Shown piece after piece: positions 15,068 to 21,746 of a DNA stretch of 21,746 nt. Each line of letters starts with the position of its first letter. Positions within the stretch are counted from its first letter, which is position 1. Below the pieces are notes generated by a model, which searched no databases, was not told the origin of the DNA, and worked only from the letters and a program-made list of their open reading frames with translations. A program made the translations under genes and the position numbers. This stretch comes from Frankiales bacterium (GTDB lineage: Bacteria > Actinomycetota > Actinomycetes > Mycobacteriales > SCTD01), in contig JAODNQ010000252.1 of assembly GCA_025464695.1 (NCBI GenBank), positions 1 to 21,746 of the forward strand. Reading direction: 5' to 3'.

Positions 15068-16720
15068 TCAGGGGCGGTACAGCGGCGCCGTCTCGGCAGT
15101 CCGTATCGCGCCGAAAGAGCTGGACGTCGGGTTGAGGAACCGCGGCGGAGCGTCGTAGCGCAGCCGTTGGTCGTACTGGTAGTTCTTCGCGTAGCCCGCT
15201 GTCCCTTGGCGGACCACGCCGCGGAACTTCTGCGTGATCGCCCCGGTGACGTTGAGGTTGCCGAGGCTGCCACCGACCGCGTAGTGCTGCACCGTGACCG
15301 CGTGGTTGACGCTCAGCAGAGCTGCACTGATGCGGGCGTTCAGGAAGGGGGTGGACTGCCCGGGCAGGTTCAGGTTCGTGCTGTTCGAAACGGGGTGCCA
15401 GTAGTAGACGCACTGCTCGGCGATCAGCCCGAGGAAGGACGTGGTGCCGGGCGCGTAATCGATGTTGTTGGTGATGTACAGGTCGTTGTTCGCGGAGACG
15501 GTCAAGCGCCCGTTGAGGCCGTTCGCCAGCGAGCCCCCCTCCTCCTCGATGAAGACGTCGCCTGCCTGGCAGGGGTAGCTCCAGCCAGTCTCACTGGTGA
15601 TGGGATAACCGACAGGGTTGGCGCCCGCGGCGCAGACCGGCCGCGCGGGATCCGAGGCGGTCCAGTAGTTCGCGTCGGTCGTCACGGTCGGGACCATGTC
15701 GACGTAGATCACCCCGAGCCGCGGGATGGTGAAGTAGGTGTCCTTGGCGCACCCCGGGGTGAGGGACTTGGTCCAGGGGCTCTTCACGAGCATCTGCGTG
15801 CCCTTGAGGACGATCTTGGTCGGCCCGACGTACAGGCAGCCCCGGGGCGACGCCGCGGGCCCGGTCTCAGCCTTGAGGCTCAGGTTGGTGGAGGGGAAGG
15901 ACACTTTGCTGACGCTCGTGGGGGCGCCCCGCTCGAAGGTCGTCCCCGACGTGGCGCTGCACCCTGCCGTTCGGTACGAGAGCCCGCTCTGCGCGGTCGC
16001 CCACGTCGTGACCGTGTCCCGGAAGGTCACGTTGTCGCAGATCAACATGCGGTCGTTGCTGTGGACCGGTCCGGAGAGGACGTCGTTGCTGAACTGGATC
16101 GCCTGGCACGTGCTCGAGCGGGCGCCGAAGTAGTCACTGCAGTCCGTGCGTGGTGTCGTCCCGGACTCGCGCGCGAGGTTGCTCGGGTCCTGAGTCTCGT
16201 AGTCCGTCAAGTAGACGAAGTCGAGGAAGCCTGAGCGGCGCACGACGGCGCTGACCGTACGTGTGCGCTGTCCTACGCGGCCCGTCGACGTGACGAGTAT
16301 GTTGCCGTTCGGCGTCGCGGTGGCCGACCCGGTGTAGCTGGTCGTGTCGACGTCGTAGTGGAAGGCTCCGCGCACCGCTGCGCCCGCTGCCGTCGCGAGG
16401 GGCGCGAAGCGGGGGGCACCGCCTGACGTGCCCATGGCCGCGTTGCTCGCGTCGGGCGACGTCGAGTTGTAGACGTAGTACGCGCCGTCGCTGTCGTTCA
16501 GCCTCGCGAGGTAGTCGTCCAACCCCGCCTGCGCCGCGCCGAGCGCCGACACCCAGTCCTGGTCCTTCTTGGACAGGTTGCTGTTGCGAATCGTCTGCTG
16601 GAGGAGCACCAGGCTGAACGCCGCCAGGAGCGAGAGCGTCAGGACGGCGGTGATGAGGGCGAAGCCGTCATCACCCCGCGCACGTGCCGATCGGCTTCGA
16701 AGCCGACGCGAGAGTGTCAT
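15068..16720 (-). CDS. PilX-like large minor pilin
   Basis: This 550-residue protein starts with a basic leader and a prepilin cleavage site, RARGDDG before FALITAVLTLSLLAAFSLVLLQQ (cut after Gly19). Position 5 of the mature form is Thr, not Glu, as in PilX/GspK-type minor pilins. The helix is followed by a large extracellular region with at least ten Cys, including CSDYF, STCQ and ICDN, and Thr/Ser-rich beta-type sequence to the C-terminus. It is much larger than diderm PilX (about 200 aa) and probably forms part of the pilus tip. The ATG at 16720 lies 10 nt after the PilW-like gene. An upstream in-frame extension to 16813 is not supported. No enzymatic motif was recognised. Confidence 0.88.
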   Translation of the reverse strand: MTLSRRLRSRSARARGDDGFALITAVLTLSLLAAFSLVLLQQTIRNSNLSKKDQDWVSALGAAQAGLDDYLARLNDSDGAYYVYNSTSPDASNAAMGTSGGAPRFAPLATAAGAAVRGAFHYDVDTTSYTGSATATPNGNILVTSTGRVGQRTRTVSAVVRRSGFLDFVYLTDYETQDPSNLARESGTTPRTDCSDYFGARSSTCQAIQFSNDVLSGPVHSNDRMLICDNVTFRDTVTTWATAQSGLSYRTAGCSATSGTTFERGAPTSVSKVSFPSTNLSLKAETGPAASPRGCLYVGPTKIVLKGTQMLVKSPWTKSLTPGCAKDTYFTIPRLGVIYVDMVPTVTTDANYWTASDPARPVCAAGANPVGYPITSETGWSYPCQAGDVFIEEEGGSLANGLNGRLTVSANNDLYITNNIDYAPGTTSFLGLIAEQCVYYWHPVSNSTNLNLPGQSTPFLNARISAALLSVNHAVTVQHYAVGGSLGNLNVTGAITQKFRGVVRQGTAGYAKNYQYDQRLRYDAPPRFLNPTSSSFGAIRTAETAPLYRP

Positions 16721-16730
16721 GGACGTCCGA

Positions 16731-17360
16731 TCAGAGGTTGTACGGGCGGACGGTGTTCTCGAGCACGACCGGCTGGACGCGACCGCTGCCGCCGTCCCCG
16801 TCGACGGTGACACGGACGTTCACCGCGACCAGGTTCTTGAGCTGCGCGGCAGCCACGGTCGTGACGGGCGTGGGACTGCCTTGCAGCTGGTAGGTGAAGA
16901 TCCCCGTGACGATGAGGCCGTTGGCGGCCACGGAGCGCGTGGTCGTGCGGCTCGGATCGGTCATCGAGTACTTGAGGTCGGGGTACGTGCTCCCCGCGTC
17001 AGGGAGCGTCACGTCCCGCATGAGCTTGCCGTCGAGGGTGGTCCGCAGGACCTCGAGAACAGGACCGGGTTCCACGCTCGAGTAGAAGCTGACCTGCGTC
17101 GGGGTCGCGCTGGTGAAGGCCACGAGGTCACTGCCGGGTGGGCCGACCCGGAGCGCCGTCCGGAGGTCCTTGCTCACCTGCGCCATGACGAGACTCGCCT
17201 GCTGGACCGCCGTCTCTCGCGTCGTCGCTTGCGACGTGAGCCGGAAGGACTGGACCGTCGTCGTCGAGAGGAAGATCGCGAAGATGCTGAAGACGACCAT
17301 GGTCACGGCTAGTTCGGCCAGGGTGGTGCCGTCGTCCTTATGCCATGCCCGCGCCGTCAC
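16731..17360 (-). CDS. PilW-like minor pilin
   Basis: This 209-residue prepilin-like protein has a short leader MTARAWHKDDG, then TTLAELAVTMVVFSIFAIF with Glu at mature position 5 (Glu16 of the precursor). The mature first residue is Thr instead of the usual Phe or Met. The remainder (about 45-209) is beta-rich, with VQQASLVMAQVSKDLRTALR like the PilW/GspJ helix-to-globular transition. It has no Cys pair. The GTG at 17360 overlaps the PilV-like stop as GTGA. With its neighbours it forms the V-W-X set expected to prime pilus assembly. The assignment rests on the signal and gene order. Confidence 0.86.
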   Translation of the reverse strand: MTARAWHKDDGTTLAELAVTMVVFSIFAIFLSTTTVQSFRLTSQATTRETAVQQASLVMAQVSKDLRTALRVGPPGSDLVAFTSATPTQVSFYSSVEPGPVLEVLRTTLDGKLMRDVTLPDAGSTYPDLKYSMTDPSRTTTRSVAANGLIVTGIFTYQLQGSPTPVTTVAAAQLKNLVAVNVRVTVDGDGGSGRVQPVVLENTVRPYNL

Positions 17361-18580
17361 AGCGACAGGACCAGGGGAACGCCGGCCACGACGTCGACCG
17401 GACCAACGGCCCGCGTGCTGCCGCTCCTGAACGTCCACCGACCAGGAGGAACAGCCAACTGGATCACCCCCGTCGAGGATGTCGTCACGCCGAAGCTCAA
17501 CGTCTCGGAACACGACCCGCCCGCCCAGTCCGCGGTCACCGTCCTGCCGCCCGGGTTCTGCCCCCCGCGCGTGATCTTCACCGGAACCAGCCGGAGGGCG
17601 ACCGTCGGCGGGTTCGGCCCCGGCTCGGAGGTCGTGTGGACGGGCGTCGAGCAGGTGCCCAAGAAGGCGTCGTAGCCGCCTCGGCTGGGGAACACGTCGG
17701 AGACGACCGAGCTACCGACGCTGATCGGCGTGGTCGGAAGGTCGACGCGGCTCGTCGTGGCCTGGTCCGGGGTGACGAGCGACAAGTTCAGGGGCACCGG
17801 CGGGTTGTAGCCGCTCACGGTGGACGTGCCCTGGTACACGTTGGCGGTGGTCGTGATGGTCGCCTTCCGTCCGACCATGGCCGACTGGGTCGTGATCTGA
17901 CCCGCGTTGACGCCGACTGTCGTGGTCGTCGTCGTCTTCGGCGGCGCCAGGACGTAGCCGACCAGGTCCACGCTCACCGTGTAGTCCGCAGCAGGCAGAC
18001 CATCGAAGAAGACACAGCCGTTCGCGTCCGTCGTGGCGCTCCTCCCGTTCGTGCTCACCGGTGCCGCAGGCACCGGCTGCCCCTCGCGGTCGATGACCTT
18101 GAAGCTGATCGCACCACGCGCAGCGGTGGGGTCGAAGACCGGCGCCTTCACCAGCGTGTCCGCCCGCACCGGCTTGACCGGGCCCCTGAAGGCCGTGGTC
18201 ACACTCGTGGTGACCCGCTTGTACAGCTGCTTGGCGCTGCCGGAACTCACACACGCGCTGGTGTCGGCGCCGGAGGCCAGCGACGCTGCCACAGCCCTGC
18301 TCACCGTGTAGGAGCGGCCGTCGACGGTGCGGGTGTAGGCGGCACCGCTCAGCGCGTAGTAGTCCTGACTCCGGGCGTCGTCAAGGTCGCTCGCCGCAAG
18401 GTTGGCTGCAGTGACCCGGGCCCGGTTGTCGAAGGAGCCGCTGAGGCTCGAAGCGAAGCTGGCCAGCAGTGCCAGGCTGCCGATGACGAACACCGTCATG
18501 GCCAACATGACCTCGACCAGGGAGAACCCGTCGTCGAGCTGGTCCAGTCCCGCTGAGTCGGTGCGCTCCACGATGAACAC
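17357..18580 (-). CDS. PilV-like minor pilin with carboxypeptidase-regulatory-like domain
   Basis: This 407-residue prepilin has a leader ending LDDG (cut after Gly18), then FSLVEVMLAMTVFVIGSLAL with Glu at mature position 5, typical of PilV/GspI. The C-terminal part is unusually long. Residues about 156-210 (GAISFKVIDREGQPVPAAPV, DANGCVFFDGLPAADYTVSV) look like a carboxypeptidase-regulatory or transthyretin-like beta-sandwich, a fold common in surface adhesins. After it come a Thr run and a further beta-rich region up to the C-terminus. The start chosen is the GTG at 18580, 10 nt after GGAGG. A frame open to 18649 would give a long unsuited leader. It overlaps the PilW-like gene by 4 nt. Confidence 0.87.
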   Translation of the reverse strand: MFIVERTDSAGLDQLDDGFSLVEVMLAMTVFVIGSLALLASFASSLSGSFDNRARVTAANLAASDLDDARSQDYYALSGAAYTRTVDGRSYTVSRAVAASLASGADTSACVSSGSAKQLYKRVTTSVTTAFRGPVKPVRADTLVKAPVFDPTAARGAISFKVIDREGQPVPAAPVSTNGRSATTDANGCVFFDGLPAADYTVSVDLVGYVLAPPKTTTTTTVGVNAGQITTQSAMVGRKATITTTANVYQGTSTVSGYNPPVPLNLSLVTPDQATTSRVDLPTTPISVGSSVVSDVFPSRGGYDAFLGTCSTPVHTTSEPGPNPPTVALRLVPVKITRGGQNPGGRTVTADWAGGSCSETLSFGVTTSSTGVIQLAVPPGRWTFRSGSTRAVGPVDVVAGVPLVLSL

Positions 18581-18614
18581 TTCGGCATGCCCTCCCGGTG
18601 CCTTGAGGTGGCGT

Positions 18615-19043
18615 TCAGCAGTCACCGGCGCGCAGACCCACCCGGTCACCGGTCCAGAACTGGGCGCCGGCCTTGCTGTTGCGGACGGAGATGCAGTAGT
18701 CGTTGTCGCTGTTGACGTAGCTCGCGCTCGAGATGGAGTTGAACGCGCTGAGCGATCCTCCAGCCACGACCGCCCCCGCAGCCGTCATCGACCAGACCCC
18801 CTCGGTGCCGCTGAGGGTCAGTGGTCCGGAGCCGTCGACGTAGTAGGCGAGCGCCTCCTTGACCACGGCCTTGACGTCCGACTTTGCGGAGGCCTCGTAG
18901 GCACGCCGGCGCTGTGCGGTGAAGGCCGGCACGGCGATCGCCGCCAGAAGCCCGACCACGATCATTGCGACGAGAAGCTCGACCAGCGTGAAGCCGTCGC
19001 TCTCGGCTCGGTCGAGGCGTCCAACCGTGGGACCGCTTGTCAC
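18615..19043 (-). CDS. Second type IV pilin (pilA paralogue)
   Basis: This 142-residue pilin has leader RLDRAESDG (cut after Gly17), then FTLVELLVAMIVVGLLAAIAVPAF with Glu at mature position 5. The segment after the helix (ASAKSDVKAVVKEALAYYVDGSG) matches the major pilin next door (TSAKSDVSTIGKEVAAYYVDGTG), so the two are tandem duplicates. Cys117 and the terminal Cys142 could form the usual D-region disulfide. The GTG at 19043 has GGAGG 6 nt upstream. It lies behind the hairpin that follows pilA, so it is probably expressed at a lower level, as a minor pilin. A frame extending upstream to 19190 runs through pilA and was rejected. Confidence 0.92.
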   Translation of the reverse strand: MTSGPTVGRLDRAESDGFTLVELLVAMIVVGLLAAIAVPAFTAQRRRAYEASAKSDVKAVVKEALAYYVDGSGPLTLSGTEGVWSMTAAGAVVAGGSLSAFNSISSASYVNSDNDYCISVRNSKAGAQFWTGDRVGLRAGDC

Positions 19044-19063
19044 TCCGTACCTCCGGGAACGGT

Positions 19064-19095
19064 GAAGGGCGGCGGGCCGAAGCCCGCCGCCCTTC
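19064..19095 (-). terminator. Intra-operon hairpin after pilA
   Basis: GAAGGGCGGCGGGC (19064-19077) and GCCCGCCGCCCTTC (19082-19095) are exact 14-nt complements around the tetraloop cgaa. The hairpin starts 15 nt after the pilA stop and ends just before the SD of the second pilin. It could partly terminate transcription or protect the pilA mRNA 3' end, in either case favouring major pilin over minor pilins. Confidence 0.82.
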
Positions 19096-19110
19096 GGAGT
19101 CGTGTGGGTG

Positions 19111-19551
19111 CTAGTTGCCGGTGCCGGTGCAGCCGTTGTTCTTGAGGCCGTTCGTGGCGGAGTAGCTGTAGGTCTTCGGCGACGTACCACCGCTGGTCAC
19201 CGCGACGCACCATGCCGCGTCGCTGGTGATCGTGCTGGACCCGACAGAGTTGCCGTCGCTCAGCTTGCCCGTGATGGCAGTGGTCAGCCCCGTACCCGAG
19301 AGCGTCCAGGTGCCGGACGAGCCAGAGACGCTGAGGGTGCCGGTGCCGTCGACGTAGTAGGCCGCGACCTCCTTGCCGATGGTCGACACATCGGACTTGG
19401 CCGAGGTGTCCTTCGCCTTCTGCTTCTGCGACAGGAACGCCGGGATGGCGATCGCGGCAAGGATGCCGATGATGATCATGACGACCAGGAGCTCGATGAG
19501 GGTGAAGCCGCCCTCGTTGTTCTCCTGGGCCTTGCGGATGCGAGCCAGCAT
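19111..19551 (-). CDS. pilA: Major type IV pilin PilA
   Basis: PilA is the structural subunit of the pilus fibre. The 146-residue precursor has a leader MLARIRKAQENNEGG (cut after Gly15) and a mature start FTLIELLVVMIIIGILAAIA with Glu at position 5, then a Lys/Gln/Asp-rich turn and a small Gly/Ser/Thr-rich globular domain. Cys115 and Cys141 probably form the D-region disulfide. The mature length is 131 residues. The ATG at 19551 has GGAGG 8 nt upstream. The leader region carries a cyclic-di-GMP-I-type riboswitch core, and a strong hairpin follows the stop, so this gene has its own control within the locus. Being major is inferred from the canonical signal, SD and flanking terminators. Confidence 0.95.
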   Translation of the reverse strand: MLARIRKAQENNEGGFTLIELLVVMIIIGILAAIAIPAFLSQKQKAKDTSAKSDVSTIGKEVAAYYVDGTGTLSVSGSSGTWTLSGTGLTTAITGKLSDGNSVGSSTITSDAAWCVAVTSGGTSPKTYSYSATNGLKNNGCTGTGN

Positions 19552-19557
19552 TGCGAT

Positions 19558-19569
19558 GTCCTCCAGGAC
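19558..19569 (-). promoter_or_regulatory. pilA Shine-Dalgarno within a palindrome
   Basis: On the minus strand GUCCUGGAGGAC is a perfect palindrome that contains the SD GGAGG (19564-19560), 8 nt before the pilA ATG. A GUCC-UGGA-GGAC hairpin would partly mask the ribosome site. It is a candidate output element for the upstream riboswitch. Confidence 0.45.
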
Positions 19570-19635
19570 GGGATGTGTGTGAGCCGCGCGGTGGCGTTGT
19601 CAGGTCCCTCGCGCGACTCCTCCGAGGAGGTGCCG

Positions 19636-19723
19636 GCCGAGGCAGCTGGGCGAACCCTGGGGGTCCCCTGGCTTTGCGACCCCGCCTCGCGGCGGGTGTG
19701 CCCTTGCTGGTCGTGCGGCTCGA
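19636..19723 (-). promoter_or_regulatory. Cyclic-di-GMP-I (GEMM-I) riboswitch upstream of pilA
   Basis: Minus strand, 5' to 3': AGGGCACACC (19704-19695) opens a hairpin CCCGCC-GCGA-GGCGGG (19696-19681) capped by a GNRA tetraloop, followed by GUCGCAAAGCC (19680-19670). This parallels the GEMM-I core AGGGCAAACC, GNRA hairpin, GGGACGCAAAGCC with two substitutions. GGC and GCC flank the hairpin and can pair. A second arm follows (GGG-GACCC-CCA-GGGUU-CG-CCC, about 19668-19648), then AGC (19647-19645). The base I align to G20 of Vc2 is G (19702), favouring c-di-GMP over cGAMP. A closing P1 stem (UCGAG-CC-GCA with UGC-CUCGG) is possible but leaves a long junction, so the outer boundary is uncertain. 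Confidence 0.8.
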
Positions 19724-19813
19724 TGACAATGACTACTTCGGGGCGACGGGCGGGGACCTTGAGCAGTAATCCCCAGGACTTTCTCGGGCCCGGTGCAAGC
19801 CTCTGCAACGGAA

Positions 19814-19839
19814 GGCCCGGCCGCCGCAGCGACCGGGCC
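19814..19839 (-). terminator. Terminator hairpin after pilC
   Basis: GGCCCGG (19814-19820) and CCGGGCC (19833-19839) are exact complements; the inner bases can extend the stem to about 11 bp around the loop UGCG. On the minus strand it begins 15 nt past the pilC stop and is followed by UUCCGUU, a weak U-rich tail. It would separate pilC transcription from the pilA leader. Confidence 0.75.
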
Positions 19840-19854
19840 CGACTGTCCAGGGGA

Positions 19855-21084
19855 CTACTTCACGACGTTCATCAGACTGAAGATGGGCATGTAGAGCGCC
19901 ACGATCATGGCACCGATGATGGCTCCGATGACGACGATCATGAGCGGCTCGATGAGCGCGGTCAGGGCTTCGGTCGTCGCCTCGACCTCCTGGTCGTAGA
20001 ACTCCGAGATCTTGTGCAGCATCGTGTCCAGGGCACCTGTGTCCTCACCCACGGACATCATCTGCACCACCATCGGTGGGAACACAGGGTGCTGGGTCAG
20101 CGGCTGAGCCAGCGCTTCGCCCTGCCGGACGCTCTCCTGCACGTCGCGGATCGCGCGCTCGAGCACGATGTTGCCCGTGGTCGACGCGACGATGTCCAGG
20201 CTCTGGAGGATCGGCACACCGCTCTTCATCATAGTGCCCAAGTTGCGGGCGAAACGCGCCAGGGCGATCTTCTGGAAGAGCAGGCCGAAGACGGGCATCT
20301 TCAGCTTGAGCGGGTCGACGACGTTGCGGACCTCGGGCTTCAGCTTGACCTTCGGCCAAGTCACCATGAAGGCGATGAAGGCGATGAGCCCGAGCGGCGC
20401 CATGAACTTCATGAGGCCCGACAGGAAGACCAGGAAACGGGTGGGAGCAGGCAGCTGGGCGTCGAAGCCGTCGAACAAGCCCACGAAGACCGGCACGATG
20501 AACAGCAGCATGCCGATCACCGCCACGATCGCGATCACGAACACGACGACGGGGTAGGTCATCGCTGCCTTGATCTTGTTCTTCAGCTTGACCTCGGCCT
20601 CGTAGTTCTCCGCGATCTGCAGGAGCACCATGTCCAGGAACCCGCCGACCTCTCCAGCCCGACACATGTTGACCATGAGCGGCGGGAACACGAGTGGGTG
20701 CTTGGCCATCCCGACCGACAGCGAGCTGCCAGTCTCGATGTCGTTGCGCACCTCGCCCAGCACGCGGGCGAGCTCGGGGTTCTCGGTCTGTTCGGTGAGG
20801 ATCGACAGCGAGCGCAGGAGTGAGAGCCCGCTGTTGATCATCGTGGCGAACTGCCGGGAGAAGACCGCTAGGTCCTTGAGCTTGACCTTCTTCTTCCCCA
20901 TGCCCGGAATCTTGATCTCTTTGTTGAGACCCGCGTTCGCCTGCGTGATGCTCATGGGCGCGTAGCCCATGGACTTCAGCTTGGTCGCGACCTGGGCCTG
21001 CGACTCGGCGTCGAGCTTGCCGGTCTTGATGCTGCCGGCCTTGTCGCGGACCTTGTACTCGAAGGTCAGGGTGGCACTGCTCAT
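19855..21084 (-). CDS. pilC: Type IV pilus platform protein PilC
   Basis: PilC is the membrane platform turned by the PilB and PilT ATPases to add or remove pilins. The 409-residue protein has an N-terminal cytoplasmic segment (1-60; FEYKVRDKAGSIKTGKLDAES) and two T2SF domains (about 70-195 and 275-398), each with the FxRxFATMxxSGxxxLxSL pattern (FSRQFATMINSGLSLLRSL and FARNLGTMMKSGVPILQSL). There are three membrane helices near 175-200, 220-245 and 375-400. Its length is normal. The ATG at 21084 is 15 nt after pilT, so the two are co-transcribed. A terminator follows, isolating them from the pilA leader. Confidence 0.97.
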   Translation of the reverse strand: MSSATLTFEYKVRDKAGSIKTGKLDAESQAQVATKLKSMGYAPMSITQANAGLNKEIKIPGMGKKKVKLKDLAVFSRQFATMINSGLSLLRSLSILTEQTENPELARVLGEVRNDIETGSSLSVGMAKHPLVFPPLMVNMCRAGEVGGFLDMVLLQIAENYEAEVKLKNKIKAAMTYPVVVFVIAIVAVIGMLLFIVPVFVGLFDGFDAQLPAPTRFLVFLSGLMKFMAPLGLIAFIAFMVTWPKVKLKPEVRNVVDPLKLKMPVFGLLFQKIALARFARNLGTMMKSGVPILQSLDIVASTTGNIVLERAIRDVQESVRQGEALAQPLTQHPVFPPMVVQMMSVGEDTGALDTMLHKISEFYDQEVEATTEALTALIEPLMIVVIGAIIGAMIVALYMPIFSLMNVVK

Positions 21085-21099
21085 GGTCGGTCAGCCCTC

Positions 21100-21746
21100 T
21101 CAGCGGCCGCAGAGGCGGTTGAAGTCCTCGACGTGGTGGCACTTCTCCAGGGCCGCGTCGTAGGTGATCTTGCCCTTCTTCACGAGCTCGGCCAGGTGCG
21201 AGTCCATGGTCTGCATGCCGTGCTTTGCGCCCGCCTGCAGCGCGGAGTAGATCTGGTGGGTCTTCCCCTCGCGGATGAGGTTGCGGATGGCTGGGGTCGC
21301 GACCATGACCTCGCAGGCCACGACGCGTCCCTTGCCGTCCGCGGTCTTGACCAGCTGCTGGCAGACGACCCCCTGCAGCGCGCCGGACAGCATCACGCGG
21401 ACCTGCTGCTGCTGCGACGGCGGGAACACGTCGATCACGCGGTCGATCGTCTGGGCGGCGTCCTGCGTGTGCAGCGTCGCCATGACCAGGTGGCCGGTCT
21501 CCGCCGCGGTCAGGGCGATCTCGATCGTCTCGAGGTCGCGCATCTCACCGACCAGGATGATGTCGGGGTCCTGGCGCAAGACGTGCTTGAGCGCGTTCTT
21601 GAACGAGTGGGTGTCCTCTCCCACCTCGCGCTGGTTGACCAGGCAGCCCTTGTGCTCGTGGAGGAACTCGATCGGGTCCTCGACGGTCATGATGTGGTCG
21701 TTGCGGTGGCGGTTCGCCATGTCGACGACGGATGCCAGCGTCGTCG
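21100..21746 (-). CDS. pilT: Twitching motility retraction ATPase PilT, partial
   Basis: PilT is the hexameric ATPase that powers pilus retraction. The C-terminal 214 residues are present; the N-terminal part, including most of Walker A, lies beyond the right edge (the window opens at TTLASVVD, right after the expected GKS). Visible are the Asp box HIMTVEDPIEFLH, Walker B IILVGEMRDLET, the His box ATLHTQDAAQTIDRVIDVFP and AIRNLIREGKTHQI, the AIRNLIREG signature that marks PilT and not PilB. The C-terminus GMQTMDSHLAELVKKGKITYD is also typical. It is the most upstream visible gene of the locus; pilB is expected further upstream. Confidence 0.96.
   Translation of the reverse strand, partial: TTLASVVDMANRHRNDHIMTVEDPIEFLHEHKGCLVNQREVGEDTHSFKNALKHVLRQDPDIILVGEMRDLETIEIALTAAETGHLVMATLHTQDAAQTIDRVIDVFPPSQQQQVRVMLSGALQGVVCQQLVKTADGKGRVVACEVMVATPAIRNLIREGKTHQIYSALQAGAKHGMQTMDSHLAELVKKGKITYDAALEKCHHVEDFNRLCGR

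Larger units (their letters stand above)
19552..19854. other. Non-coding pilC-pilA interval with riboswitch leader
   Basis: This 303-nt region holds no credible gene. In transcription order (minus strand) it contains a pilC terminator hairpin (19839-19814), about 90 nt that must hold the pilA promoter, a riboswitch aptamer (about 19723-19636), a hairpin CUCCUCGGAGGAG (19629-19617), a CGCGCG/CGCGCG pairing (19615-19610 with 19590-19585) and the SD hairpin (19569-19558). I could not identify a -35/-10 pair with confidence in the promoter part. Confidence 0.75.

Noticed and set aside
14252..16234. A 660-codon open frame on the plus strand opposite pilD and the PilX-like gene
   Set aside because: It is antisense to pilD, whose catalytic motifs are intact, and to a prepilin with a clear signal. 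Composition is biased and no domain is seen.
19814..19839. The GC-rich hairpin after pilC as part of the riboswitch
   Set aside because: It lies about 90 nt upstream of the aptamer core and directly behind the pilC stop, so a pilC terminator is the simpler reading.
10888..21746. The locus as a Tad/Flp pilus or a competence pseudopilus only
   Set aside because: PilT retraction ATPase, PilM/N/O, a PilC with two T2SF domains and V-W-X minor pilins define a type IVa-like system. Tad loci would have TadA/B/C and short Flp pilins instead.

Overview
The window is a high-GC chromosomal segment from an actinomycete, a monoderm Actinobacterium. The evidence is a near-canonical BldD regulator, the gene order efp-nusB-bldD-pyrR-pyrB-pyrC-(small membrane protein)-carA, many GTG starts, and overlapping stop/start junctions. 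No transposase, integrase, tRNA, rRNA or CRISPR array was seen. The genus cannot be fixed from this sequence. A type IV pilus (T4P) locus beside aroC fits free-living lineages such as Kineosporiales, Motilibacterales, Geodermatophilales or Nocardioidaceae.

Layout from left to right. (1) 1-4152, minus strand: the pyrimidine operon pyrR-pyrB-pyrC-membrane protein-carA, with carA cut by the window edge. The pyrR leader carries a sequence matching the PyrR-binding loop consensus inside a hairpin that can hide the Shine-Dalgarno (SD) sequence. (2) 4153-5131: a divergent promoter region, then bldD on the plus strand, then a convergent non-coding stretch with nested inverted repeats and a 24-bp tandem repeat. 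(3) 5132-6994, minus strand: efp-nusB-lipoprotein. (4) 7037-7516, plus strand: a small four-helix membrane protein, converging on the next operon. (5) 7497-10797, minus strand: aroC-aroK-aroB-aroQ of the shikimate/chorismate pathway. (6) 10888-21746, minus strand: a T4P locus transcribed as pilT (partial), pilC, major pilin pilA, a second pilin, PilV-, PilW- and PilX-like minor pilins, prepilin peptidase pilD, pilM, pilN, pilO and a PilP-like protein. It ends at a strong hairpin just before aroC.

The pilus genes form a nearly complete monoderm T4P machine: retraction ATPase, platform, prepilin peptidase, MNO alignment complex, pilins and a minor-pilin tip set. The extension ATPase PilB is not in the window and probably lies upstream of pilT. 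No secretin gene is seen, as expected for a monoderm.

The most notable find is in the 303-nt gap between pilC and pilA. The transcribed strand carries the conserved core of a GEMM / cyclic-di-GMP-I riboswitch (AGGGC, a GNRA-capped hairpin, GUCGCAAAGCC) as a leader of the major pilin. BldD in the same window carries an intact cyclic-di-GMP-binding signature. The window therefore holds two independent c-di-GMP sensors, one a protein controlling development and one a likely RNA switch controlling pilin. The pilus functions and the riboswitch are inferred from sequence patterns. The ligand and the direction of control are untested.
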